Of a stretch of DNA of 64,000 bases, positions 43,342-51,838 are shown in pieces. A model generated the notes under the pieces. That model was given only the letters and a program-made list of their open reading frames with translations, was not told where the DNA came from and made no database searches. Positions within the stretch are counted from its first letter, which is position 1, and every line of letters begins with the position of its first letter. Source of the stretch: Bradyrhizobium sp. ISRA430 (GTDB taxonomy: Bacteria > Pseudomonadota > Alphaproteobacteria > Rhizobiales > Xanthobacteraceae); assembly GCF_029909975.1 (NCBI RefSeq), contig NZ_CP094516.1:8286501-8350500 (forward strand), in the 5' to 3' direction. Made by a program: the position numbers and the translations under genes.

Positions 43342-44481
43342 ATGACAGAGCGCGCAAATTTGACGTCAGGAGTGAGCAGGTCTTATCGCACGGATCGCAT
43401 CACACATATCAGTCCTCTGATCAGGGCTTTCATGATCGTCAGCATCGTCGCTGGAGCGGTCCGGGGGCATCTTGCGGATGGTCTCGCTCATTCCGGAGCA
43501 GGCGCCCTCCGGGGCGCGTTAACAGGCGCAACTGTCTGCCTCGCCGTGTTGGCGATTGAGTTGTTCGTCTTCGAGAACGATCGTGTCAATCGTTTGCGCA
43601 AGCTGCCGTTCTCGGTCGCGATCATGCTTCGCGCCCTCGTCTACATTGCAATCATCCTAATCGCCTTGAGTATCGTGCCCGCACTGATCTCGGGCGCGCC
43701 CGTCGCGGTTCCTCGGCCCCGAGATGTGTGGCTGGCGATCGCGCTCAGCATGCTCTTCAACGCGCTGGTCGGCATCAACCAGCTCCTTGGACAAGGCGTT
43801 CTCTTCTCGTTCATCGCCGGTCGTTACCATCGGCCGAAGATTGAAGAGCGCATCGTCTTGTTTCTGGATATGGCATCGTCCACCAGCCATGCCGAGCATC
43901 TTGGTGAGCTACGCTTCCTCGATTTCCTGAACCGATTCATCGCCGATGTGACGACGCCGATTGTCAGGGAAGGAGGAGAAATTCACAAATACGTCGGCGA
44001 CGAGGTGATCGCGACGTGGGCGCCCGGAAATGCGACGGCCAATATAAGGTGTGTGACGGCATGCTTTGACGCGCTCAGGACATTGGAGGAGGCGGCTGCC
44101 ACATATAGCGCGGAATTTGGCGTTGTGCCGCAATTTCGCGCGGGCTTGCACATTGGACCCGTGGTGGTGGGAGAGCTCGGCCTTTTCAGGTTGGAGATTG
44201 CGCTGTTGGGGGACACGATGAATACGGCGGCGCGTATTCAAACTGCGTGTCGAGAAACGAAGCATTCCGTTCTTGTTTCACGAGACCTGATGGAGCGGAT
44301 TGCTCCATTGTCTTCGAGTGTCTCGGCTCTCCCTTTGGGGCGCTTGCAACTGCGGGGGGAAACAGTCCGAATTGGAAGTCGTGGCCTTAACAAATGCACC
44401 GCCATAGCCCTGCCGGGGCCGAGAAGGCCTTCAAAACGCAGTGTAGGCACCAGAAGAGGCCGGATGGATCGAGAGCAGTAG
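43342..44481 (+). CDS. Membrane-anchored class III adenylate cyclase
   Basis: The N-terminal 170 residues contain four or five membrane helices, followed by a class III catalytic domain. Metal-binding aspartates lie in LFLDMASSTSHAE and KYVGDEVIATW. The lysine of HKYVGDE and the aspartate of LGDTMNTAAR are the adenine-selective pair, and the latter segment also gives the transition-state Asn and Arg. The product should be cAMP. An ATG 24 codons upstream (43270) is an alternative start; neither has a strong ribosome binding site. The sensing role of the membrane part is unknown. Confidence 0.88.
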   Translation: MTERANLTSGVSRSYRTDRITHISPLIRAFMIVSIVAGAVRGHLADGLAHSGAGALRGALTGATVCLAVLAIELFVFENDRVNRLRKLPFSVAIMLRALVYIAIILIALSIVPALISGAPVAVPRPRDVWLAIALSMLFNALVGINQLLGQGVLFSFIAGRYHRPKIEERIVLFLDMASSTSHAEHLGELRFLDFLNRFIADVTTPIVREGGEIHKYVGDEVIATWAPGNATANIRCVTACFDALRTLEEAAATYSAEFGVVPQFRAGLHIGPVVVGELGLFRLEIALLGDTMNTAARIQTACRETKHSVLVSRDLMERIAPLSSSVSALPLGRLQLRGETVRIGSRGLNKCTAIALPGPRRPSKRSVGTRRGRMDREQ

Positions 44482-44516
44482 CGTTGATTCTAACCTTTGC
44501 ATCGGTCAATCAACGC
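44481..44516. terminator. Hairpin between convergent cyclase and thioesterase genes
   Basis: GCGTTGATT at 44481-44489 and AATCAACGC at 44508-44516 are perfect 9-bp arms around an 18-base loop. They overlap the last base of the cyclase stop and the stop of the facing thioesterase gene, so they fit a shared terminator. Confidence 0.5.
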
Positions 44517-44995
44517 GCTTTCATAGAAATGCGCCGGCCGATGCCGGACGGCGGAGTGAGGCGCTGATGAAGCTGGGCAACCGCTTGCAGTCGATCCTTG
44601 ATTTCGGAAGGGAAAGCAACGACCTTGCGGGTATTGAGGTCAACGTGAAGCGACATGTTTTCCGACGTCGCGGCCAAGCTGCCATCCGAACGATAAAGTT
44701 GACGAAATGTATGCAGGCGCTTCTCGTCCGCGCCGATCAGGAATATTGCAGTGCGCACCTGATCCTTCAAGTGAACTTCCCGAAGATAGCGAATGTGGCA
44801 CTCGGCCGCGAAAGTCGAGCAGCGCGTGGTCTCGATGTATCGTGGACCCAATCCCAGCGACACCCAGAATTCATCAGAAGCGCGGTCGAGAAGCACGTGA
44901 TAGTAGGCCATGTTGAGATGACCATCATGGTCAATCCAACTGGGCTCCACGTGCATTTCCGAGGAAAGAAAGGGAGCGCCTCGACTAACGTCCAT
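44510..44995 (-). CDS. Hot-dog fold acyl-CoA thioesterase
   Basis: The 161-residue protein has the 4HBT-type start EPSWIDHDGHLNMAYYHVLL with the catalytic Asp/Asn pair, followed by typical beta strands (IRYLREVHLKDQVRTAIFLI) and a short helical tail. It resembles the small thioesterases that accompany BKACE genes in carnitine catabolism, where they hydrolyse betainyl-CoA. It lies 28 bp downstream of the IclR gene on the same strand, opposite the BKACE-containing operon. I infer that it acts on the CoA product of that pathway. Confidence 0.8.
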   Translation of the reverse strand: MDVSRGAPFLSSEMHVEPSWIDHDGHLNMAYYHVLLDRASDEFWVSLGLGPRYIETTRCSTFAAECHIRYLREVHLKDQVRTAIFLIGADEKRLHTFRQLYRSDGSLAATSENMSLHVDLNTRKVVAFPSEIKDRLQAVAQLHQRLTPPSGIGRRISMKAR

Positions 44996-45023
44996 ATTCG
45001 CAACCTGGAAAGAAATCGGGATC

Positions 45024-45809
45024 TCAATGGCGGGATCGAATGCTTGCTCCGAGCGAAAGCGCCTTTCCTAAGGCCGCGGCGGTGTCACGCAGGATCTGCA
45101 GGCGCTGCGGCATCTTTTTGTCCATCACCCTCTCTTGGGGGCCGCTTATTGCGACCGAATAGAGGACGCTGCCTTCCGGCAGCATGATGGGACATGCGAT
45201 TGCGGCCGATCCTTCGTATATTTCTCCTACGCAGGTCGCATATCCCTGCTCGCGAACAGTCGCGAATTCTTTCTCGATCCAGCGGCGGCTCGTTTGAGAG
45301 AGGTTTGTGGGCTTTGGCAGGTCCTGTGAAAGGGCCTCGGAGATGAGCTCCTTTGACTGATAAGCCATGATTGCCTTGCCCGAAGCCGCGGCGTTGACAG
45401 GCATCTCAAGGCCCTCTGCCACGTGCTGTATCCATTTCATGTCGGGCGCCTCGGAAACAGCTACGAAGACATGTGAGCCCACAAGGCGGGCCAGAAAGCA
45501 CGCTTCGGATGTTGCCTCGGACAGAGCACGGAGATGTGGCCCCGCAAGCGATGAGAGCCAACCTTCCTCCGCGCTCGCATGAAGAACGCGCGTGACGCGT
45601 TCGCCCAATTGGTACGTCCGACCACCATCCCCCTCCTTTGCGAGATTGGATCGGACAAGGCCCTTCAGCAACCTATGAGCCGTCGCTTTGGGAAGCCCAA
45701 GGAGCGACGAAACGTCTCCAAGCGTTAGCGCCCCGGGAAACGAGGCGATGAGTTCGAGGACATCGAAGTACCGCGTGAGTGGCCCAGGAGAGGGGTCTTT
45801 TTCCGACAT
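45024..45809 (-). CDS. IclR-family transcriptional regulator
   Basis: An N-terminal winged helix (YFDVLELIASFPGALTLGDV, recognition helix around LPKATAHRLLKGLV) and a C-terminal GAF-like effector domain (NAAASGKAIMAY, then GYATCVGEIYEGSAAIACPI) match IclR regulators at normal length. The gene diverges from the 11-gene operon beginning at 46050 and precedes a thioesterase gene. A perfect palindrome in front of the operon is the likely binding site. IclR proteins of this type often respond to a pathway intermediate. Confidence 0.9.
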   Translation of the reverse strand: MSEKDPSPGPLTRYFDVLELIASFPGALTLGDVSSLLGLPKATAHRLLKGLVRSNLAKEGDGGRTYQLGERVTRVLHASAEEGWLSSLAGPHLRALSEATSEACFLARLVGSHVFVAVSEAPDMKWIQHVAEGLEMPVNAAASGKAIMAYQSKELISEALSQDLPKPTNLSQTSRRWIEKEFATVREQGYATCVGEIYEGSAAIACPIMLPEGSVLYSVAISGPQERVMDKKMPQRLQILRDTAAALGKALSLGASIRSRH

Positions 45810-46001
45810 TCGTTGGATCGCATCAGGGTGATGAGACGGCTCAGTAGGTCAATTTTCCGCTGCTCGCAACCTCCCCATACGGTCGGAGAGGTCTTCCCGA
45901 ATGCCCTCGCACTTGATCGGGTTGCAACTCCGGACCAGCCTCATCGCCGATGCGACTTGACTCCGATTCCGGCAGGATCTAGTGTTTCGTTATTCGAGAT
46001 T

Positions 46002-46022
46002 TCGTCTCGAAAAACGAGACGA
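46002..46022. promoter_or_regulatory. Palindromic operator candidate for the IclR regulator
   Basis: TCGTCTCG, five bases AAAAA, then CGAGACGA form a perfect inverted repeat with 8-bp arms. A further half-site CGAGA lies at 45995-45999, three bases before the palindrome's inner core. The palindrome ends 27 bp before the ATG of the binding-protein gene, so it would overlap or follow the promoter of the operon. Confidence 0.65.
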
Positions 46023-46049
46023 TATACCTGTCAAAGCGGGAACGGAGCT

Positions 46050-47201
46050 ATGGGAATCACGCGCAAGAGCTTCCTCAAGTCGATGGCTGCGATTATCGCG
46101 GCTCCGCTCGCCGGCGTCCCGGCTCGCGCCGAGGAGGCAGATATCCTGGTTGGCGCGACCGTTCCGATGACGGGGCCCTTGTCCCTGACGGGTCTGCAGT
46201 ATCTCAACTCGCTCAAGATGGCGGAGGAGGACATCAACAAGGCGGGTGGCATCCGGGGCCGCAGGATCAAGATCGTGTTCGAAGATACGCAGGGATCGAA
46301 CAGCACGGCTGTAAACGCCTACGTTAAGCTGGCCCAGGAAACCAAGCCGTCATTCTTCTTTCTCTCGAGCTATTCGACCCAGAATCTTGCCGTGTCGCCC
46401 GAGGTGAAGAAAGTGCAGGTGCCGGCGATGTATGCCGGCGGCGTCGATGCAATTGCGGAGGGTGGCAACGAATGGATGTTCCGTCTTCGGCCTGCAGACA
46501 GCTTGGCTGCCTTAGGTATGGTCGATTGCGTGACGAGCGTGTTGAACGCAAAGCGGCCCGGGATTCTGTATATCCAGAATGACTTTGGCCAGGGTGGCGC
46601 GCAAGCCGCGGCCAAGGCTCTCGCGGCGCGCGGGGTGGGTATCGTCGGCTCAGAGGCTTATGGTCAGAATGACAAGGACTTCTCGGCGCAGATCGTGAAT
46701 TTGCGCAACAGGAGCGCGGACGCAGTCTTGCTCTTCGGGTACCCGCAAGACATGGCGCTGGCAGTTCGGCAATACAAATCACTTGGCATGAAGGCTCCGC
46801 TCGTCGGTTCGTCCTCTCTGTATGTGACGGCCACGCTGCAATTGTTAACGGCATCTGATATCGAGAACACGTTCGGCGTGCTGGACGCCCTGGTAGATCC
46901 GTCGACAAGCCCGAGAATGAAGGACTTCGTCGACCGATATCAGGCCAAGTTCGGGACCGCCCCGGACCCCTACGGTCTCGCTTACTATGATGGCGCTTTC
47001 CTCATGGCGGACGCTATGCGCGGGGCTGGACTTGAACCTGTCGCGCTTCGGAACTGGCTCGCGGCGCAGAAGGCCTGGGACGGCATCGGTCACGTCTACA
47101 GCTACGATGACAAAGGTAATGGCGTCCACGATGTGGTGATCGTGAAGCCGAAAGCGAACAGCAAGACGCTTGAGCTGGTGAAGAAGGTCTCGATCAACTG
47201 A
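46050..47201 (+). CDS. Periplasmic substrate-binding protein of the operon transporter
   Basis: The signal region MGITRKSFLKSMAAIIAAPL ends near ARA; the mature protein opens ADILVGATVPMTGPLSLTG, typical of the Leu/Ile/Val/amide-binding family. The length of 383 residues is normal. The start at 46050 has a CGGAG site upstream; the frame before it is noise. It is the first gene of the operon and feeds the permeases that follow 32 bp later. The ligand is unknown; amides and short carboxylates are common in this family. Confidence 0.9.
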   Translation: MGITRKSFLKSMAAIIAAPLAGVPARAEEADILVGATVPMTGPLSLTGLQYLNSLKMAEEDINKAGGIRGRRIKIVFEDTQGSNSTAVNAYVKLAQETKPSFFFLSSYSTQNLAVSPEVKKVQVPAMYAGGVDAIAEGGNEWMFRLRPADSLAALGMVDCVTSVLNAKRPGILYIQNDFGQGGAQAAAKALAARGVGIVGSEAYGQNDKDFSAQIVNLRNRSADAVLLFGYPQDMALAVRQYKSLGMKAPLVGSSSLYVTATLQLLTASDIENTFGVLDALVDPSTSPRMKDFVDRYQAKFGTAPDPYGLAYYDGAFLMADAMRGAGLEPVALRNWLAAQKAWDGIGHVYSYDDKGNGVHDVVIVKPKANSKTLELVKKVSIN

Positions 47202-47233
47202 GCTCGGCTGCGACCGGCAGCATCGGAGGACTT

Positions 47234-48109
47234 GTGGCAGACTTTTTCCAGCTTGCGATCAATGGTTTCGCCATTGGCGGCGTCTATGCGCTGGCTGCCA
47301 TGGGATTCGTGATCGTGTACGAGACGACCGGGGTTGTGAACTTTGCGGCCGGTCAGTTCGTGATGTTCGGAACGTTTGCAGGCGTCGCGGCTCTGGTGAA
47401 TGCTCACCTGCCATGGCCCATCGCCTATGGCGTGGCGCTGCTTGCAATGGCGGCCTTTGGAATTGCGTTTTTCGCGCTCGTCTATCGCCCCCTCAGAGCT
47501 AGTCCGGCGGTAACGGTCATCATCGGTACGGTGGCTGTCAGCATCATCATGCAGAACGCGGCACTCCTGACGTTCGGCTCGTGGCCGGTGCGACTCGCGT
47601 CCCCGATCGAGGGCATGACGGTCGAGCTCGGCGGCGCGGTCATCTCTGTCCATGCCTTGATGACGGTCGGAATGACGGCTCTGCTGGTCGCATGCCTTTG
47701 GGTTCTCCTGCACCGCACCAGCTTCGGGATCGGCATGCGAGCCGTGGCGCAGGACGTTCAGGCCGCCAAGCTGATGGGGCTGAAGGTCAACAGGCTCCTC
47801 GCCATGTCATGGGTGTTGGGTGCGCTGCTCGCCGGCGCCGCCGGGCTTCTGCTCGGACCAATGTGGTTTGCCGACGTCAACATGGGTGATCCCGTCGCAC
47901 TGAAGGCGTTCGCCGCGACCATCATCGGGGGCTTCGGCAGCCTGCCTGGTGCCGTGCTCGGCGGCATCTTCGTCGGACTGAGCGAGGTGCTCGGCGCAAG
48001 CTATATCTCGTCGGCCTACAAGGACCTGATCTCGTTCGGCATCATGATCGGATTCTTGTTCGTACGCCCGCAAGGGCTGTTCGGCGAAAAGATCCAGGAT
48101 CGGGGCTGA
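47234..48109 (+). CDS. LivH-type ABC permease
   Basis: The 291-residue membrane protein has about eight helices and the family segments FAIGGVYALAAMGFVIVYET, VVNFAAGQFVMFG near the start and MRAVAQDVQAAKLMGLKVNR in the cytoplasmic loop. The start is a GTG at 47234 behind GGAGGA. It pairs with the LivM-type permease three bases downstream. Confidence 0.92.
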   Translation: MADFFQLAINGFAIGGVYALAAMGFVIVYETTGVVNFAAGQFVMFGTFAGVAALVNAHLPWPIAYGVALLAMAAFGIAFFALVYRPLRASPAVTVIIGTVAVSIIMQNAALLTFGSWPVRLASPIEGMTVELGGAVISVHALMTVGMTALLVACLWVLLHRTSFGIGMRAVAQDVQAAKLMGLKVNRLLAMSWVLGALLAGAAGLLLGPMWFADVNMGDPVALKAFAATIIGGFGSLPGAVLGGIFVGLSEVLGASYISSAYKDLISFGIMIGFLFVRPQGLFGEKIQDRG

Positions 48110-48112
48110 GGG

Positions 48113-49081
48113 ATGTCCATCTTTCGATCATCGGTCCTGGTCATCTGCATTCTCGCAATTGGTGGATCGCTCTCGCTGGTTCTTCCCGAATATCACCTTC
48201 GGCTCCTCAACCTCGCCGTGATCTCTGCGGTCTCTGTGGTCGGGCTTAATATCGCCTTTGGTTATACAGGCCTGATCTCGCTGGGACATGCTGCATTCGT
48301 GGGGCTCGGCGCCTACGTGCTGGCGATCCTGACCACGCGGAGCGGGGTATCGCCTTGGTTGGCGATGCCTGCGGCCATTGCCGTCGCCGTGGTGTTTGCA
48401 ATGGTCATTGGGCTGCCGCTGCTGCGCTTGAAAGGACACTATCTCGCGCTCGCGACGTTAGGGCTCAACGTATCGTTCGTGATCATCACCTCGAACTGGC
48501 TCGACCTGACTGGTGGGACCAATGGTATTTCCCGCATTCCTCCCTTCGAGGTCCTGTCCTATCCGCTAACGAGTGAGCGCGGCTTCCTGTGGCTGGCCCT
48601 CCTCAGTCTTGCGATCGTGGTCCTGCTCGCATCTTTCTTGCATCATTCGCGCTACGGCCGTGCCTTGATTGCCGTGCGCGATGATGAGCTCGCCTCCGAG
48701 ATGACCGGACTCGATACCCCGCGCCTGAAGCTGCTAGCCTTCACGCTCTCCGCCGCCTGTGCCGCCCTAGCGGGATGTCTGTTCGCCTGCCATGTCCGTT
48801 TCATTTCGCCGGAAGACTTCTCCTATACGAACTCAATAACCTATCTTGCGATGTTGATCGTCGGCGGAGAGAGCTCGATTGGCGGCGCAATTCTCGGGGC
48901 GGTGCTGCTTACGTTCCTGCCCGAGTGGCTGCGGTTCCTGGGCAACGCCTATCTCGCACTGTTCGGGATTTTGGTGTTCGTCGTCCTCGTGTTCCTGCCC
49001 AGCGGGATCATGGGACTGCGAAGCTTCTTCCGTCTGCCCTCGCGGGCTCCCGTTGCCAAGCCCGCGGAAGCGAAGTCATGA
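48113..49081 (+). CDS. LivM-type ABC permease
   Basis: The protein shows the LivM pattern of about nine helices with LNIAFGYTGLISLGHAAFVG near the N-terminus and the cytoplasmic loop GRALIAVRDDELASEMTG. The length of 322 residues is normal. The stop overlaps the ATPase gene start (ATGATGA), which means coupled translation. Confidence 0.92.
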   Translation: MSIFRSSVLVICILAIGGSLSLVLPEYHLRLLNLAVISAVSVVGLNIAFGYTGLISLGHAAFVGLGAYVLAILTTRSGVSPWLAMPAAIAVAVVFAMVIGLPLLRLKGHYLALATLGLNVSFVIITSNWLDLTGGTNGISRIPPFEVLSYPLTSERGFLWLALLSLAIVVLLASFLHHSRYGRALIAVRDDELASEMTGLDTPRLKLLAFTLSAACAALAGCLFACHVRFISPEDFSYTNSITYLAMLIVGGESSIGGAILGAVLLTFLPEWLRFLGNAYLALFGILVFVVLVFLPSGIMGLRSFFRLPSRAPVAKPAEAKS

Positions 49082-49815
49082 TGATTCTCGAAGCACGCGG
49101 CATCAGCAAACGATATGGCGGGCTTGCCGCCCTGGACGATGTCGACATCACCGTCTCGCCGGGCGAATTCGTCGCGGTCATCGGGCCCAATGGCGCGGGC
49201 AAATCCACTTTGCTCAATGTCCTTACCGGGCTCGTCGTTCCAGACGCCGGCTCCGTGCTGCTTGCCAAGCGGGATATCACGCGTTTTGCGACCAACAAGC
49301 GGATCCGCTCAGGCCTTGGTCGTACGTTTCAGCATGGGCGTACGTTTCCGCGTCTGTCGGTTCTCGAGAACGTCATGGTCGGCGCGGCGATCAATCCAAA
49401 CCTGGGAGAACGTGAACTACGCCGCCAGGCCATGCAAATCATCGAACAGATGGGACTGGCCGACATCGCCGATCGGTCGATCAAGACGCTGTCCTACGGG
49501 CGGCGACGGATGGTCGAGCTCGCCCGAGTTGTCGCTTGTGAACCGAAAGTGCTTCTCCTGGACGAGCCGGCCGCTGGCTTAAACTCGGCCGAAGTCGAAC
49601 AGCTAATGCTACGCTTGTCGTTGCTGAGAAAGCAGCACCAACTGGCGATCGTCCTGATCGAACACAACATGGGCATGGTGATGCGGCTTGCGGAGCGCAT
49701 TCTCGTGCTGAATTTCGGCTGCAAGATCGCGGAAGGAACGCCGGCCGAGGTTCAGTCCAATCCTGCTGTGCTTTCAGCCTACCTTGGTGAGGGATACGTC
49801 CATGCTCGCATGTAG
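49078..49815 (+). CDS. LivG-type ABC ATPase
   Basis: Walker A is GPNGAGKST, the signature is LSYGRRRMVELARV, Walker B is VLLLDEPAAGLN, and the switch histidine is in VLIEHNMGMVM. At 245 residues it is a standard LivG protein. Its first ATG lies inside the livM-type stop. The signature has Tyr in place of the usual Gly at the third position (LSYG), which is normal in this subfamily. The frame continues far upstream, but only this part is family-like. Confidence 0.92.
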   Translation: MMILEARGISKRYGGLAALDDVDITVSPGEFVAVIGPNGAGKSTLLNVLTGLVVPDAGSVLLAKRDITRFATNKRIRSGLGRTFQHGRTFPRLSVLENVMVGAAINPNLGERELRRQAMQIIEQMGLADIADRSIKTLSYGRRRMVELARVVACEPKVLLLDEPAAGLNSAEVEQLMLRLSLLRKQHQLAIVLIEHNMGMVMRLAERILVLNFGCKIAEGTPAEVQSNPAVLSAYLGEGYVHARM

Positions 49816-50509
49816 CGACCTGACGATCACCCATGGTGACATCACTGCCGTCTCTGGCGTCAATATGGAAGTCCGGGCCGGCGAGACCGTCGCATTGATC
49901 GGCGCAAACGGGGCCGGCAAGACGACGTTGTTGCATGCGATCTCCGGGCTAAACAAGGTGCGCCGGGGCGACATCGCCTTTGACGGCACGTCGATTCTGA
50001 AGCTGCCGACTGATCGGCGTGTTGCGCTCGGAATTGCGCAAGCACCGGAGGGCCGGCGCATTTTTCCTGGACTGACGGTTGAGGAGAATCTCGTCGTTGC
50101 CACTGCCAGCTGGAAGGGCTGGGCCGGGTCTTGCTCGGAAGAGTTCGACCGTGTCTTCGAGCTCTTTCCCAGGCTCAAGGAGCGTCGGCGCCAGCTCGGT
50201 TGGTCGCTTTCCGGAGGCGAGCAGCAGATGCTCGCGATCGGGCGTGCGTTGATGGCACGCCCCCGCCTGCTGCTTCTGGACGAGCCGTCCCTCGGCCTTG
50301 CACCGCGGCTGGCTGAGGAGGTGTACGAGCGCGTCAAAATCATCGCGAGCGCCGGTCTTACCATCCTGGTCGTCGAACAGAACACTGTTCTGGCGCTTGC
50401 AGTGGCCGACCGCGCCTATGTGTTGGAAGCCGGAAAGATCGTGCTGCATGGTCATGCTGCCGATTTGAAGGACGATCCCCGGGTCCGGGAAGCCTATCTC
50501 GGTCGATGA
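49802..50509 (+). CDS. LivF-type ABC ATPase
   Basis: Walker A is GANGAGKTT, the signature is LSGGEQQMLAIGRAL, and Walker B is LLLLDEPSLGLAP. The family segment APEGRRIFPGLTVEENL is present. I chose the ATG at 49802 with GAGGGA upstream; it lies inside the end of the LivG-type gene (14-bp overlap). The length of 235 residues is normal. It completes the transporter. Confidence 0.92.
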   Translation: MLACSDLTITHGDITAVSGVNMEVRAGETVALIGANGAGKTTLLHAISGLNKVRRGDIAFDGTSILKLPTDRRVALGIAQAPEGRRIFPGLTVEENLVVATASWKGWAGSCSEEFDRVFELFPRLKERRRQLGWSLSGGEQQMLAIGRALMARPRLLLLDEPSLGLAPRLAEEVYERVKIIASAGLTILVVEQNTVLALAVADRAYVLEAGKIVLHGHAADLKDDPRVREAYLGR

Positions 50510-50524
50510 GCCAAAGGAATTCGA

Positions 50525-51838
50525 ATGTACCCTCAATCACATCGCCGGTCCGAGCAGCTTCACGAACGGGCACGGGCCCATATGCCCGGCGGCAACACGC
50601 GTTCGACGCTCTATATGAAGCCCTTTCCTGTCTACGCCGCGCGAGGGAAGGGTTGCCGGATCTGGGACGTCGATGGCAACGAGCTGATCGATTGCGGTAA
50701 CAATTTCACGGCACTGATCCATGGCCACGCCCATCCGGCGTTGGTCGAAGTCGCCGCAGAGCAACTTCCATTCGGTACAGCCTTCGGAATGCCGACCGAA
50801 TCGGAGATCGATCTGGCTGAGCTTCTCACTGAGCGTCTTCCAGCAGTCGAGCGGATCAGGTTCGCCAATTCAGGAACGGAGGCCGTTATGACGGCCCTCA
50901 AGGCGGCGCGAGCCTATACCGGCCGGTTCAAGATCGCGAAATGCGAAGGGGCCTATCACGGGGCCTATGATCATGCCGAGGTAAGTCTTGACACCTCGCC
51001 TGAGCAGTGGACCGCGAACGCGCCGATTTCCAAGCCTTACGCGAAAGGTACGCCGCCCTCAGTCCTGAATGACACTATCGTCATTCCTTTCAACGATACC
51101 GATGGCGCGGTCGAGCTCATTCGCGAGCACGGTCGTGAGCTGGCCTGCGTATTGATCGATCCGATGCCCAACCGCGCCGGCCTGGTACCGGCGGACCGGT
51201 CCTATCTGGAAGCCTTGCGTATGGTGACACATGAGGTCGGCGCTCTTCTGATTTTCGACGAGGTCATCACGTTCCGCCTTGGCTTTCACGGCGCACAGGG
51301 CCTCTGGGACATCGCTCCCGATCTGACGACGCTCGGCAAGATCATGGGGGGCGGATTTCCTGTTGGTGCCATCGGCGGCTCGGCCGACGTGATGTCCGTG
51401 TTCGATCCGTCGAACGGAAAGCCTGCGCTGCCTCACGCAGGGACCTTCGCCGCGAATCCAATGACGATGCGGGCCGGGCTGGTCGCGATGCAGCTGCTCG
51501 ACCACGCTGCGTTCACCCGTTTGGATGTGCTTGGAAGCCAATTGCGAGACGGCATCGAATCGGCTCTCCGGCGACATCAAACGGCGGGCTATGTTACCGG
51601 CTGCGGTTCGCTGTGCAGGATCCATCTCGGCGATCGCAAAGTGCGGGACTATCGCTCGGCGTATATGAATCCGAACCAAGCAAGGCAGATGGCAGCCTTC
51701 ACGTTGGCGCTTCTGAGCCGCGGAATTCTGGCGCCAGGCGGGCTGTTCGCTCTATCCACGCCGATGACGTCGAACGACGTCGACATCATCGTGCACGCGG
51801 TCGCGGATGCGATCGCTGCCACCGCAGCTACGCGATGA
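50525..51838 (+). CDS. Class III aminotransferase (glutamate-1-semialdehyde aminomutase-like), first copy
   Basis: This PLP enzyme has MPGGNTRSTLYMKPFPVYAA near the N-terminus, the substrate/PLP region NSGTEAVMTALKAARAYTGR, the PLP-contact Asp in LIFDEVITFRLG and the Schiff-base lysine in TTLGKIMGGGFPVGAIGG. The length of 437 residues is normal. GSAM-like enzymes in catabolic operons often act on beta-amino acids rather than making tetrapyrrole precursors, and a second one follows in this operon. The stop overlaps the next start by four bases. Confidence 0.88.
   Translation: MYPQSHRRSEQLHERARAHMPGGNTRSTLYMKPFPVYAARGKGCRIWDVDGNELIDCGNNFTALIHGHAHPALVEVAAEQLPFGTAFGMPTESEIDLAELLTERLPAVERIRFANSGTEAVMTALKAARAYTGRFKIAKCEGAYHGAYDHAEVSLDTSPEQWTANAPISKPYAKGTPPSVLNDTIVIPFNDTDGAVELIREHGRELACVLIDPMPNRAGLVPADRSYLEALRMVTHEVGALLIFDEVITFRLGFHGAQGLWDIAPDLTTLGKIMGGGFPVGAIGGSADVMSVFDPSNGKPALPHAGTFAANPMTMRAGLVAMQLLDHAAFTRLDVLGSQLRDGIESALRRHQTAGYVTGCGSLCRIHLGDRKVRDYRSAYMNPNQARQMAAFTLALLSRGILAPGGLFALSTPMTSNDVDIIVHAVADAIAATAATR

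Noticed and set aside
50525..51838. HemL (tetrapyrrole synthesis) identity for the first class III aminotransferase
   Set aside because: The sequence is GSAM-like, but its position inside a catabolic operon with BKACE and a second aminotransferase makes a housekeeping heme role unlikely.
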